Program-made: the position numbers and the translations under genes
The notes under the pieces: model-generated
Databases searched by the model: none
Told to the model about the DNA's origin: nothing
What the model saw: the letters and a program-made list of their open reading frames with translations, nothing else
Shown: piece after piece, positions 43,302 to 53,200 of the stretch
Position numbering within the stretch: the stretch's first letter is position 1
Layout of the letters: each line of letters opens with the position of its first letter
Origin: Eubacteriales bacterium
GTDB lineage: Bacteria > Bacillota > Clostridia > Oscillospirales > Oscillospiraceae
Direction: 5' to 3'
Length of the DNA stretch: 64,000 nucleotides
Assembly: GCA_030536515.1 (NCBI GenBank)
Contig: JAUNPV010000010.1
Coordinates: 1 to 64,000 of the forward strand

Positions 43302-44990
43302 ATGGCTCAATTACAAAAGCGGCGGCTTCCACCTGGATATTGGCTTGCGGGGATGGTGGTTTTCTGTATTTTCGCCTATCTGGTCATCTTTGCCATTATG
43401 AATATCTATGGCTACAAGCTGTTCTCCGATGCCGATAAATACGCTGACACCCTTCTCTCCCGGCTGATGTGGGAGGAAAAGACCCTGTTTCCGGATGGGT
43501 GGGTGTTCAGCAACCAATATTATGTGGTTGCGACACCTGTGCTGGCTGCGCTTTTTTATGGTGTCACCGGCAATGTAAACACCGCCATGGTCCTGGCCAC
43601 CGAGCTGATGACGCTTTTCATCATTGTCAGCTTTCTGTGGATGACCTTCTCTTTTACCGAGGGCACAGCCCCTGGCCGGTGGCTGCTCTGCCTGTTCGGT
43701 CTTCTGCTTTTGATCTGCTCCACCATGGCCCCGGATATCCACGGGAACCGGCCCTCGGAGATTTTCTTTTTGCAGGCAAGCTATTATGCCTGCTACCTCA
43801 TCGGCTTTTTTGTGGTGGTGGGGGATTACGCCCGCACGTTCCGGAGCCGGGAGCGGCGGCTTTGCTCCTGGGGGCTGGCCCTGTTTCTCAGCTTTGCCCT
43901 GGGCATTCAGAGCCTTCGCCAGACGGTTGCCATGATTTTGCCCCTTCTGGCCTACGAGATTTTTCTGGCCCTCCGGCGGCTGTGCCTGCGGCAGCCCCTG
44001 TGGACGGCGGAGACACGCCCCAGCCTTTTCCGGGCCATCAGCTATGCCGCCGCCAATGTCCTTGGCATTTTCACCGTTTCCTGGATTGACCCTCTTCATT
44101 CCAGTCTCTACGGCAGCTTTCAGCTCACGCCTCTGGACCAGCTCTGGCCCCGCATCCAGGCCCTTTGGCCTGCTTTTCAGGTGATTTCCGGGTTAAAATA
44201 TTCGGTCAGTGCCGGGTATTCTCCGTTCTTCACGGTTTTCAGTCTGGTTTTGATTGGCATTGTGGCGGCGGCAATCCTTCTGTGGCTGGCAAACATCCGA
44301 AAGTCCGAGGGGCCTCTGGAAATCTGCTGGCTGGTGTGTCTGATTGGGCTGCTGGGGACCGCCCTGTCCACGGTGGTCATCGGCATCAATATCCGGGATA
44401 TTTACCTGTTTCTGTGGTATCCGCTGGTGGCGCTGTCCGGTATCATTCTGATGAAGCACCTGCCACGGTGGTCAAAGGGGCTGCTGATTGTGCTGATTTG
44501 TCTGCTGAGCCTTGTGAATCTGCGCAGCGGCTACACCTACGGTGCCCAGAGCGCCCTGCTGAACAGCCCCTCCTACGCCGGCAAGGCATTCCGGCTGATT
44601 CGTGACTACGGTTTCAAAAGCTACGCCACCATTGACGAGGATTACCATAACACCGAGGCCCTCTGCGACTGGGCCATGGCTGAGGGCTATGACTACGTCT
44701 ACGGCGACTGGTACACCGCTCCCGAAATTGCCGTTCATTCCGGCGGCCGCCTGGCAGCCTGCCACTGGTGGATAGAGAGTGTATTTGTCCCCAACGACCG
44801 TCTGATTTACCGTCATTTCTACGACGACGAGGACAACGCCAGAGCCGTCTACGTCTTTACAGACCGGGACGAGCAGCTCGCCCTGGACCTGGCAGCCGAA
44901 CGGGGCGTGGAACTGACCAGGCAGGCCGAATTCGGCAAATACACCGCCTACACCTCCCCGGTCCAGCTGTTCACCCGCACCTGGGACTGA
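43302..44990 (+). CDS. GT-C-like multi-pass membrane protein, GC-rich copy
   Basis: 562 aa, paralogue of the 41106 gene with host-like GC content. Same topology: first helix, then FSDADKYADTLLSRLMWEEK with the D-x-D type acidic loop, shared blocks TLFPDGWVF and GNVNTAMVLATE, about 11 helices and an extracellular tail (YDYVYGDWYTAPEIAVHSGG). Probably a glycosyltransferase-like envelope protein; not identified. Its own promoter and terminator make it a single-gene unit. Confidence 0.82.
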   Translation: MAQLQKRRLPPGYWLAGMVVFCIFAYLVIFAIMNIYGYKLFSDADKYADTLLSRLMWEEKTLFPDGWVFSNQYYVVATPVLAALFYGVTGNVNTAMVLATELMTLFIIVSFLWMTFSFTEGTAPGRWLLCLFGLLLLICSTMAPDIHGNRPSEIFFLQASYYACYLIGFFVVVGDYARTFRSRERRLCSWGLALFLSFALGIQSLRQTVAMILPLLAYEIFLALRRLCLRQPLWTAETRPSLFRAISYAAANVLGIFTVSWIDPLHSSLYGSFQLTPLDQLWPRIQALWPAFQVISGLKYSVSAGYSPFFTVFSLVLIGIVAAAILLWLANIRKSEGPLEICWLVCLIGLLGTALSTVVIGINIRDIYLFLWYPLVALSGIILMKHLPRWSKGLLIVLICLLSLVNLRSGYTYGAQSALLNSPSYAGKAFRLIRDYGFKSYATIDEDYHNTEALCDWAMAEGYDYVYGDWYTAPEIAVHSGGRLAACHWWIESVFVPNDRLIYRHFYDDEDNARAVYVFTDRDEQLALDLAAERGVELTRQAEFGKYTAYTSPVQLFTRTWD

Positions 44991-45001
44991 CCGAAAAACT
45001 G

Positions 45002-45038
45002 CGCCATTCCTCCCACTTTGGAAGGAATGGCGTTTTTT
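45002..45038 (+). terminator. Terminator after membrane protein copy 2
   Basis: CGCCATTCCT / AGGAATGGCG with an 11-nt loop, then TTTTTTC. Confidence 0.85.
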
Positions 45039-45101
45039 CTTCTTCCCTTTCTCCCGAGAATCTGCTATAATGACAAAATCATCTTTTAGGAGGTAGGAAA
45101 A

Positions 45102-47012
45102 ATGTTTCTGCCCATTTCGAAGGAGGAAATGACCGAGCGGGGGTGGGAGAGCTGTGATTTTGTTTATGTCATTGGCGATGCCTATGTGGACCATCCCAGC
45201 TTTGGTCATGCCATTATCAGCCGGGTACTGGAGAGCCACGGGTACAGCGTTGGCATTATCTCCCAGCCCGATTGGAAAAATCCCCGGTCCATTGACGTGT
45301 TCGGGCGGCCCCGGCTGGGGTTTCTGGTCACCGGGGGGAATATGGACTCCATGGTCAACCACTATTCCGTCACCAAGCACCGCCGGAAAACCGACGCCTT
45401 TACCCCCGGCGGCGTGATGGGGCGGCGGCCGGACTATGCCACCGTTGTCTACTGCAACCTAATCCGCCAGACCTATAAGGATGTGCCTATTCTGATTGGC
45501 GGCATTGAGGCGAGCCTGCGGCGGCTGGGCCACTACGACTACTGGTCCGAGACCATGAAGCGGTCCATTCTGCTGGACTCCCAGGCGGACCTTTTGATGT
45601 ACGGCATGGGCGAAAAGAGCATCGTGGAGATTGCCGACGCCCTCAACGCCGGCATGGCTGCCCGGGACATCACCTATGTGGACGGGACGGTGTTCCGGGC
45701 GTCCGAGCTGGACGAAAGCCTGCCCACGGTGGTCCTTCCCTCTTTTGATGAATTGAAAACCGACAAGCGACGCTACGCCGAGAGCTTCAAAATCCAGTAC
45801 GGCAACTGCGACCCCTTCACCGCCAAGCGGCTGGCAGAGCCCTACGGCAGGGAGTTCGTGGTCCAGAACCCGCCTCAGAAGCCTCTGACCACCCAGGAAA
45901 TGGACGAGGTCTACGGCCTGCCCTACGAGCGGACCTATCACCCCAGCTACGAAAAGGCCGGAGGGGTCCCCGCCATCGAGGAGGTCAAGTTCAGCCTGGT
46001 CAGCAACCGGGGCTGCTTCGGAGCCTGCTCCTTCTGCGCCCTGACCTTCCACCAGGGCCGCATCATCCAGACCCGGAGCCACGAGTCCATCCTGGCCGAG
46101 GCGGAAAAAATGGTGAAGGACAAGGATTTCAAGGGCTACATCCACGATGTGGGCGGCCCCACCGCCAATTTCCGGCACCCGGCCTGCGACAAGCAGCTGA
46201 CCAAGGGGGCCTGCGGCGGCCGCCAGTGCCTGTACCCCACCCCCTGCAAAAACATGAAGGCCGACCACTCCGACTACATCGCCCTGCTTCGCAAGCTGCG
46301 GAAGATTCCCGGGGTGAAGAAGGTATTCGTCCGCAGCGGCATCCGGTTTGACTACCTGCTGGCGGACAAGAAGGACACCTTCTTCCGGGAGCTGGTCCAG
46401 CACCACATCTCCGGCCAGCTGAAGGTGGCCCCGGAGCACGTGTCCGACGCCGTGCTGGCCCGGATGGGCAAGCCCCGAAACGAGGTTTACAACCGGTTTG
46501 TGGAGAAATACTTTGCGCTGAACAGGCAGTACGGCATGAACCAGTTTCTGGTGCCCTACCTCATGTCCAGCCACCCGGGCTCTACCCTGAAGGAGGCCGT
46601 GGAGCTGGCGGAGTACATCCGGGACATGGGCTACAACCCGGAGCAGGTCCAGGACTTCTACCCCACCCCCTCCACGCTGTCCACGGTGATGTACTACACC
46701 GGCCTGGACCCCCGGACCATGGACCGGGTCTACGTGCCCACGGACCCCCACGAAAAGGCCATGCAGCGGGCGCTGATTCAGTACCGGAACCCCAAAAACT
46801 ACTATCTGGTCCGGGAGGCCCTCCTGGCCGCCCACCGGGAGGACCTGATTGGCTCCGGCCCCAAGTGCCTCATCCGGGCCGTGCCGCCAAGAGCCGGAGG
46901 CCACGCAGCCCCGCCGCCCAAGGCCCCGGCCAAGGGGAAACCGGCGGCGAAAAAGCCGGAGGTCCGAAAGGTCCCGCCGAAAAAAGTGGCCGTAAAGGGG
47001 AAGAAGCGGTAA
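45102..47012 (+). CDS. YgiQ family radical SAM protein
   Basis: 636-aa radical S-adenosylmethionine enzyme. An N-terminal YgiQ domain ([20 protein letters not shown], about 20-39) leads to the 4Fe-4S motif CFGACSFC (about 302-309), then APEHVSD and [17 protein letters not shown] at about 445-530, and a basic Pro/Lys-rich tail ([20 protein letters not shown]). The reaction is not known for this family. TATAAT at 45066-45071 and AGGAGGTAGG upstream. Confidence 0.94.
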   Translation: MFLPISKEEMTERGWESCDFVYVIGDAYVDHPSFGHAIISRVLESHGYSVGIISQPDWKNPRSIDVFGRPRLGFLVTGGNMDSMVNHYSVTKHRRKTDAFTPGGVMGRRPDYATVVYCNLIRQTYKDVPILIGGIEASLRRLGHYDYWSETMKRSILLDSQADLLMYGMGEKSIVEIADALNAGMAARDITYVDGTVFRASELDESLPTVVLPSFDELKTDKRRYAESFKIQYGNCDPFTAKRLAEPYGREFVVQNPPQKPLTTQEMDEVYGLPYERTYHPSYEKAGGVPAIEEVKFSLVSNRGCFGACSFCALTFHQGRIIQTRSHESILAEAEKMVKDKDFKGYIHDVGGPTANFRHPACDKQLTKGACGGRQCLYPTPCKNMKADHSDYIALLRKLRKIPGVKKVFVRSGIRFDYLLADKKDTFFRELVQHHISGQLKVAPEHVSDAVLARMGKPRNEVYNRFVEKYFALNRQYGMNQFLVPYLMSSHPGSTLKEAVELAEYIRDMGYNPEQVQDFYPTPSTLSTVMYYTGLDPRTMDRVYVPTDPHEKAMQRALIQYRNPKNYYLVREALLAAHREDLIGSGPKCLIRAVPPRAGGHAAPPPKAPAKGKPAAKKPEVRKVPPKKVAVKGKKR

Positions 47013-47023
47013 AGCACGCCCTC

Positions 47024-47164
47024 TGTAGGGGAGGGTCACCGACCCTCCCGCCGAAAATCCGTCCAGGATTTTCGGATAAACCCGTTTTGCACCAACGAAA
47101 ATGACAGGGCGCTCTGTAGGGGAGGGTTATCAACCCTCCCGTCGGCCCCCGGCGAGGGGGCCGC
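47024..47164. repeat. Two F3-type hairpin blocks
   Basis: GTAGGGGAGGGT-caccg-ACCCTCCC followed by CCGAAAATCC/GGATTTTCGG, and GTAGGGGAGGGT-tatca-ACCCTCCC followed by GTCGGCCCCCGGCGAGGGGG. Same stem, different loops. No gene in 47013-47239. Confidence 0.75.
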
Positions 47165-47239
47165 AGCCAGGCTTGATTTTGCAGAACGCTCAGTTCCAAC
47201 ACAACGGTAACGTACAAAAAATCAAAAGGAGGAACCAAT

Positions 47240-47746
47240 ATGGAAATCATCTATCGGGAAGCCACCCCGGGGGACGCTGGGGCACTGCTGGACTTTCTGA
47301 AAATCATAGGCGGAGAAAGTGACAATCTGAACTTCGGCGCAGAAGGGCTGCCCTTCACCGTGGCACAGGAGGAGAAGTTTTTGGAAAAGAACAGCTCCAA
47401 CGCCCCCGGCTATCGGATGCTGCTGGCCCTGGATGGAGATAATGTTGTGGGGAGTTCCACAGTGGAGAAATACAGCTCCCACCGCAGCGCCCACCGCTGT
47501 CAGTTTTCCATTGCTGTCAGAAAAAGTCACTGGGGGAAAGCCATTGGCAGCGGCCTCATGGAACGGCAGCTGGAATTTGCCAAAAAGGCCGGTGCGGAGA
47601 TTATGCAGCTGGCGGTCCGCTCGGACAATGTCCGGGCCATGGGGCTGTACAAAAAGTTCAGCTTTGTCCCCTTCGGCACCTATCCCCGGTTTTTCAAAAT
47701 CGGCGGGGCATATTTCGATGCGGTGTATATGACGAAATCGCTGTAA
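47240..47746 (+). CDS. GNAT family N-acetyltransferase
   Basis: 168 aa beginning MEIIYREATPGDAGALLDFL. Acetyl-CoA site SIAVRKSHWGKAIGSGLMER (about 92-111; W-G-K-x-I-G in place of RGKGIG), then LAVRSDNVRAMGLYKKFSFV, the C-terminal GNAT strand. AAAGGAGG upstream. Substrate unknown; YhhY/PhnO-like members modify amino compounds. Confidence 0.9.
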   Translation: MEIIYREATPGDAGALLDFLKIIGGESDNLNFGAEGLPFTVAQEEKFLEKNSSNAPGYRMLLALDGDNVVGSSTVEKYSSHRSAHRCQFSIAVRKSHWGKAIGSGLMERQLEFAKKAGAEIMQLAVRSDNVRAMGLYKKFSFVPFGTYPRFFKIGGAYFDAVYMTKSL

Positions 47747-47752
47747 AAAAAG

Positions 47753-47781
47753 CATCCTGAGCGCTGCTCAGGATGTTTTTT
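47753..47781. terminator. Bidirectional terminator
   Basis: CATCCTGAGC / GCTCAGGATG with a 3-nt loop, A-run before and T8 after, between the convergent acetyltransferase and hydrolase genes. Confidence 0.9.
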
Positions 47782-48549
47782 TTATTTCCGATACATCTCC
47801 CAGAAGGCCACGGCCTTTTGAAGCCAGCCTTCGCAGGGGAGGCCCTTGCCCAGGCCGACGCCGTGGCCGGTGTTTTTGTATTCGGTGCAGACGCAGCTTA
47901 CCCCGTTTGCATCCAGGGCAGCCATGAGCATTTTGCTGTTTTCCGGGTCCACGCAGTCGTCGTCCTCCCCCCACCACAGGAAGGTGGGCGGGTAGGCTTC
48001 GGTAATCTGGGTTTCCACGCTGGTCCGATAAACGGTCTCCGGGCTGGGGTCCGGGCCGAGGAGGTGGTCCCTGGAGCCCTGGTGGGCCTTTTCCCCCATG
48101 GTCACCACCGGGTAAAGCAGCACCATGGCCCCGGGCCGGGGCAGGTCAAAGTGTTTCCAGCCCATGGACTCGGTGCCGAAGCTGGCGGCCAGGTGGCCAC
48201 CCGCCGAGGCGCCCCAGACGGAGTAGCCGGTCATGTCCAGCTTCCAGCGTTTTGCCTTGGCGAACAGCTCCCGGACGGCCCGGGCCAGGTCCTCCTGGGG
48301 GGCGGGGTAACGGCCCTTCTCCCGGACCCGGTAGTAAAGGACCACGGCGTGAATGCCCATGGCGTTCAGCTCCCTGGCCAGGGGACGGCCCTCGATGGTG
48401 GTGCACACCCGCCGGTAGCCGCCGCCGGGTATCAAAATCGCCACAGGATGGACCTTGCCGTCCCGGACGAGATACGGACGGATGCCGTAGGCATTTTTCC
48501 GCATTGTATCAAAAAACAGTCCAATTTTCTGCCGAAGCGGTCTATCCAT
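47782..48549 (-). CDS. Alpha/beta hydrolase, acetyl-esterase/BD-FAE-like
   Basis: 255 aa. Oxyanion region LIPGGGYRRVCTTIEGRPLA (about 40-59), nucleophile GASAGGHLAASFG (about 110-122), Asp in GEDDDCVDPENS and His in NTGHGVGLG. There is no signal peptide, so it is a cytoplasmic esterase, probably acting on acetylated sugars or small esters. AGGAGG supports ATG 48549. Its start overlaps the folA stop (ATGA). Confidence 0.9.
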   Translation of the reverse strand: MDRPLRQKIGLFFDTMRKNAYGIRPYLVRDGKVHPVAILIPGGGYRRVCTTIEGRPLARELNAMGIHAVVLYYRVREKGRYPAPQEDLARAVRELFAKAKRWKLDMTGYSVWGASAGGHLAASFGTESMGWKHFDLPRPGAMVLLYPVVTMGEKAHQGSRDHLLGPDPSPETVYRTSVETQITEAYPPTFLWWGEDDDCVDPENSKMLMAALDANGVSCVCTEYKNTGHGVGLGKGLPCEGWLQKAVAFWEMYRK

Positions 48550-49031
48550 CAGGGTTTCCTCCTGTAAAGGCACATTTCATAGGCAATGCCCTGCTCCTCC
48601 CCGGATTGCAGGACCTTTTCCAGGTACCAATCTGCATTCTCATCCAGGTTTAGGAAAAAGGTGTCGCTTTCGGGGCAGGCGTGGATTTTGGTGACGTAGG
48701 CCGTGTCGCACCAGGGCAGCAGCTGGCGGTAGACGCTGCCGCCGCCGATGACCATGGCCCGGGGGGCAGCCTGGGCCAGAGCCAGGGCCGCCTCCGGGGA
48801 GTCGCAGACGGTGAAGCCGGGCAGCTCCCGGACGCTTCGGGTCAGGGCCACGTTGACCCGGCCGGGCAGAGGCTTCCGGCCGGGGAAATCCTCGATGGTC
48901 CGGCGGCCGGCAATGACCAGGCAGCCCCGGGTGGTCTCCCGGAAAAATTTCCGGTCGGCACTGAGGGCAATGGGCTGGGTCCCATCCCGGCCAATGCCCC
49001 AGTCGTCGTTGACGGCTACGATTAGTTCCAT
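48549..49031 (-). CDS. folA: Dihydrofolate reductase
   Basis: 160 aa. Reduces dihydrofolate with NADPH. MELIVAVNDDWGIGRDGTQPI has the DHFR start with the W-G-I-G loop, GCLVIAGRRTIEDFPGRKPL the NADPH strand, and VIGGGSVYRQLLP the GG motif. The usual active-site acidic residue after the second strand aligns with the DRKFFRETT helix. Operon order thyA-folA-hydrolase is typical for folate/dTMP synthesis. Confidence 0.95.
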   Translation of the reverse strand: MELIVAVNDDWGIGRDGTQPIALSADRKFFRETTRGCLVIAGRRTIEDFPGRKPLPGRVNVALTRSVRELPGFTVCDSPEAALALAQAAPRAMVIGGGSVYRQLLPWCDTAYVTKIHACPESDTFFLNLDENADWYLEKVLQSGEEQGIAYEMCLYRRKP

Positions 49032-49052
49032 ACTCGATTCCTCGCACTTTCT

Positions 49053-49151
49053 GTAGGGCGGCCTGCCCTCAGGCCGCCGACGGCGCAAGCCGCATTTTTC
49101 GTATCACGCAAAAATGTTGGGAAACGGCGGCCTGAGGGCAGGCCGCCCTAC
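49053..49151. repeat. Inverted pair of F4 hairpin repeats
   Basis: F4 units at 49053-49078 and 49126-49151 in opposite orientation around a 47-bp centre containing GGCGCAAGCCGC; same layout as 18466-18574. Lies between thyA and folA, within the transcription unit. Confidence 0.75.
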
Positions 49152-49160
49152 GGTTTGTTA

Positions 49161-49991
49161 TTAAATCGCCATGGGGATTTCGAACTCGAAGGGGTGGAAT
49201 TTGTAATTCTCCAGCTTAAAGGAATCCTTGGTGAAGGCGTAAAAATCGGTGACGGATTTGTCCACGGTGAAGGTGGGGGCGTCGTAGCCCTCCCGGTCCA
49301 GCATGGCCTTGACGGCGGGGATGTGGCGGTCGTAGATGTGGCAGTCGGCGATGACGTGGACCAGCTCCCCCACCTCCAGGCCCGCCACCTGGGCCATCAT
49401 GTGGGTGAGGACGGCGTACTGGACCACGTTCCAGTTGTTGGCGGTGAGCATATCCTGGGAGCGCTGGTTGAGGATGGCGTTGAGCTGGTTTCCGGTGACG
49501 TTGAAGGTCATGGAGTAGGCGCAGGGGTACAGGTTCATCTCGTGGAGGTCCTCAAAATTGTAGATATTGGTGAGGATGCGCCGGGAGGCGGGGTTGTTTT
49601 TCAGGTCAAAAATCACCCGGTCCACCTGGTCGAACATTCCCTCTTTGTACTGGTGCTTGATGCCCAGCTGGTAGCCATAGGCCTTGCCGATGGTGCCGTC
49701 CTCCCCTGCCCACTCGTCCCAGACGTGGCTGCCCAGGTCGGCAATGCGGTTGGACTTCTTCTGCCAAATCCACAGCAGCTCGTCCACGGCGGACTTCCAG
49801 TAGGTCCGGCGCAGGGTCATAATGGGGAATTCCTCCGAAAGGTCATAGCGGTTCACCACGCCGAATTTTTTGATGGTGTGGGCGGGGGTGCCGTCGGCCC
49901 AGTGGGGCCGGACCGCCTGGCCCTCGTCGGAAAACCCGTTGTTCAGAATATCCAGGCACGTCTGCCGGTAAAGTTCATCAGCTCTGCTCAT
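49161..49991 (-). CDS. thyA: Thymidylate synthase
   Basis: 276 aa. Makes dTMP from dUMP with methylene-tetrahydrofolate. Catalytic Cys in YPCAYSMTFNVTG (about 167), the LNQRSQDMLTANNWNV dUMP-binding segment and HVIADCHIYDRHIP. The sequence has the longer bacterial class with TRRTYWKSAVDELLWI-like helix. GGAGG precedes ATG 49991. Confidence 0.96.
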   Translation of the reverse strand: MSRADELYRQTCLDILNNGFSDEGQAVRPHWADGTPAHTIKKFGVVNRYDLSEEFPIMTLRRTYWKSAVDELLWIWQKKSNRIADLGSHVWDEWAGEDGTIGKAYGYQLGIKHQYKEGMFDQVDRVIFDLKNNPASRRILTNIYNFEDLHEMNLYPCAYSMTFNVTGNQLNAILNQRSQDMLTANNWNVVQYAVLTHMMAQVAGLEVGELVHVIADCHIYDRHIPAVKAMLDREGYDAPTFTVDKSVTDFYAFTKDSFKLENYKFHPFEFEIPMAI

Positions 49992-50056
49992 AGTCTGCCT
50001 CCAAGCGTTTTTGTTATCATAGCATATCGGGCCTCGAAAGGCAAGCGGAAATGAAT

Positions 50057-50161
50057 TGTCATTGCGAGCCAGTGCGCACACTGGTGTGGCAATCCGTATT
50101 TCCCCTCATCGCAAGGAGGACGGATTGCCACACCATCCTGCGGGATGGTTCGCAATGACAA
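50057..50161. repeat. F2 repeat
   Basis: TGTCATTGCGAGCC, mini-hairpin CCAGTGCGCACACTGG, TGTGGCAATCCG, short centre, CGGATTGCCACA, mini-hairpin CCATCCTGCGGGATGG, TTCGCAATGACA. Confidence 0.8.
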
Positions 50162-50179
50162 GGTGAAGGACATAAGAAA

Positions 50180-50206
50180 GCTCCCGCAGGGTTTTCCTGC
50201 GGGAGC
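50180..50206 (-). terminator. Terminator of the SH3-repeat protein gene
   Basis: GCTCCCGCAGG - gtttt - CCTGCGGGAGC (perfect 11-bp stem), followed on the minus strand by TTTCTT; T-rich on the other side as well. Confidence 0.82.
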
Positions 50207-50219
50207 CTTTGGTTTTTTC

Positions 50220-53200
50220 TTACAGCAAATCGCTCAGGCTGACCCAGCCCAGCTCGGTGCGGCCCATGTTGCCGACGATTTCAAGCAAATCGATGGTGGC
50301 CATGCTGGTGTAGGAGCCCACCTTTTCGGTCTTGTTCATGTCGGAGTAGATGGGGGTGCCGGGGTTGTACACCACACGGGCATCCTCCACACCGGCAATG
50401 CGGGGAACCAGGTCGATGTAGTACAGGTAGACCCAGCCTGCATCGCAGCGGCCCCAGGCCATGCCATCGGAGATGGTGGTCTCGTAGATGTAGATGGTTT
50501 CGCCCTTCTTCAGCTTGCGGACCTCGGTGGAGTTGGTGGTGGCCTTGGCACGGACCTTCAGCTCGTCGGTGTTGATAACCTTGCCGTCGTAGCGGTAGTT
50601 GCCGTCGGACTTGCCGGTGTCGCCGGTGCTGTTGTTATTGTTGTTGGTGGAAGACGAATTGTTGTTGGGGGTGGTGGGCTTGGTCTGCTCGGTCTGCTCA
50701 TACAGAGCACCCTCGGACATATAGTCCAGCCGAATCCAGCCGGTCTCGCCCTCGAACTCAATCTGTCCCCAGACCTTGTCCTTGACAATATTCAGAGCAG
50801 TGACCTGGACCTTGTCGCCCTTCTTCAGCTGACCCTTAGAATCGCCGCTGCCGTCCTTGTTGGGGCGGACATTCAGAGTCTCGGAGCCGGTCAGAGTGTG
50901 GGTCTTTTCATCCAGAGCATCCAGCTGAATGTGCTTCTGGGGATCACGGATGTAGCCGTCATTGATACGTGCCCAGTAGCTGGTCACAGTCTCCTCAGTG
51001 GTAGTGCCGGAATCTGTATCGTCCTCAACCTCGACCTTTTCCACAACTGCAATCAGCTCATAGATGGTCACAGGGTCGCCAGAGTGAAGCTGCTTCACAG
51101 CGAAGTCATGGCCTTCTTCTTCCAAATGCTTCTCGGTGGTGGCAAATACATTCACATACTCCAGGTCCGGCTTGATTTCGCCAGTGTAAACTGCGGTGGT
51201 GGTGGTGCGGTCAACCTCATCGTAGTCCTTGACCCAAGAGCCGCCGTTGGGGGCATCCGGCTCGGGGGTATCCACTTCCTCGTTAATCATGGAGATGTAG
51301 TCCATGCAGACCCAGCCCTTGTCGCAGCGGCCCCATCTGGTGGTACCGACATATTTGGTTTCCAGAATCTTCACAGGCGTACCGGGCAGCAGCTTGTTGC
51401 CGACGATGGCGTAGGCCGTGCCGGGGCCGGTGCGGACGTTCAGACCGCCGTAGGTATTGGCAACCACGCCGTTGCCGTGGGAGGAGGGCGCATTGGTGGT
51501 GGAGCTGGAGCTGCTGATTTCCACGTAGTCGCCGTAGACCCAGCTGCTGGTGTCGGGGTTGTTGTCCACATCCACGTCCAGCTTGTACCAGCCGTCCCGC
51601 TCCTTCAGCACCTTGGCAGTGGTGCCCCGGGTCAGCTGGCCGACGAACTTGCCGGAAATCTTGCTGTCGGCACGGACGTTGACACGGTCAGCGCCCACGA
51701 TGGTGGCAATGCCCTTGTCGCTGGAGGTGGTGGTGCTGGTGACCTTGTCTGCACGCTGGGCGTACTTGGAGGCCAGGTTAATCCAGCCGTTCTCCTGAGC
51801 TGCATTTTCGTTGGTCAGCTCGGTGGTGTAGCCCCAGATGTTTTCGCCAACCATCTGGATGCCGGAAACGGTGAAGGTATAGCCCTTGTTCAGCTTGAGC
51901 ACAGACTCTGCGCCGCTATTGGCATCGTCACGGACGGTGACGTTGTCAGCCACAACCTTGAACTTGGCAGGGTTCAGACTGACGGGGGCAGATTTTTCAT
52001 CCAGCACTTCTGATTTAGTTTTGGTTTCGTTGGTCACCTTGACCCAGCCGTACTGGGTGGCGTCCTTACCCTTGCTGTTCTTATAGGTCCAGCCAATCTT
52101 TGCCCAGGTACCATCGGGGGTGACCTTCATGGTGATGATAGAAACGGTCTTGCCAGCATCAGGCTGGACAGAGGTCTTGCTGGAAACCTCAGAGGTGTCG
52201 GAATAGACAAAACCAGGACCAACATACTTGCCGCTGTAGGTGTAGCTCAGAGAGCCGGAGTTGGACACGTCGCTGGAGCCGCTGAGCATCTTCACGCTGG
52301 CGTAGGTCATGCAGAACCAACCGGCGGAGGTGCGGCCCCACTGGTGGCCGTTGACGGTCTTAATCTCGTAGACGTTCACAGTCTCGTTGTGGCCCAGGGA
52401 GCCGACAATCTTGTTGTCGGTACCGGCTGCATTGCGCAAGTTCACATAGCCGTTGTAGGTGATGGTGGCGTTGGCAATGACAGTATTTGCAGAAGTGGAG
52501 CCGGAAGAGGATTGTTCATTTTTAGCGGTGTTATAGTCGGTGTACATCAGGGCAATCCAGCCGATGGGGGTATCTGCACTGCGGCTCTTGTAGGTCTTGC
52601 CCCACAGGAAGCCGTTGGCATTCTCGGTGCGGGAGATGTACACTCTGTCGTTCTGCTTCAGGGTGGCCGTCTTGGCGGAGTAGATGTTGGCCTCCTTGCG
52701 GACATTCAGGAAGGAGTTGGTCACGTTGACGCCAATCCGCTCGCTGCCGGGCGTGCCGGAATCGCCGCTGGAGGAGGAACCGCCGGACACCTTGACCCAG
52801 CCCTTGCCCTCAATTTTGCCCCATCTGGTGCCGTCAGAGGCCAGGTAATCCTTGCAGATTATTGCGCTGGCATCCGCTGTCCCCGCCTTTTCAGCACTGG
52901 TGCTGGGGGTCTTGAAAATGTCGGCAGTCTTGCCCAGCTTGTAGCTGACATCGGGGTTGCTGTCAGCCGTGCTGGCCGTGGTGCTGGTGCTCTGCCACAG
53001 GGCCACCAGATTCTTGTTGCTGCACCCGGAGTTCAGCTCTGCGGAGCGGCTGGTAGCCTTTTCTTCCGTTCCATCGCTGGAGATGTACCAGCCCAGGAAC
53101 TTATAGCCGCTTCTGGTGGGCTTGACGGGATGCTCGACGGACTTGCTGGAATCGTAGTCCATCTTGTATTCGTCACCCTGGGCCATGTAGCCGCCGTTGG

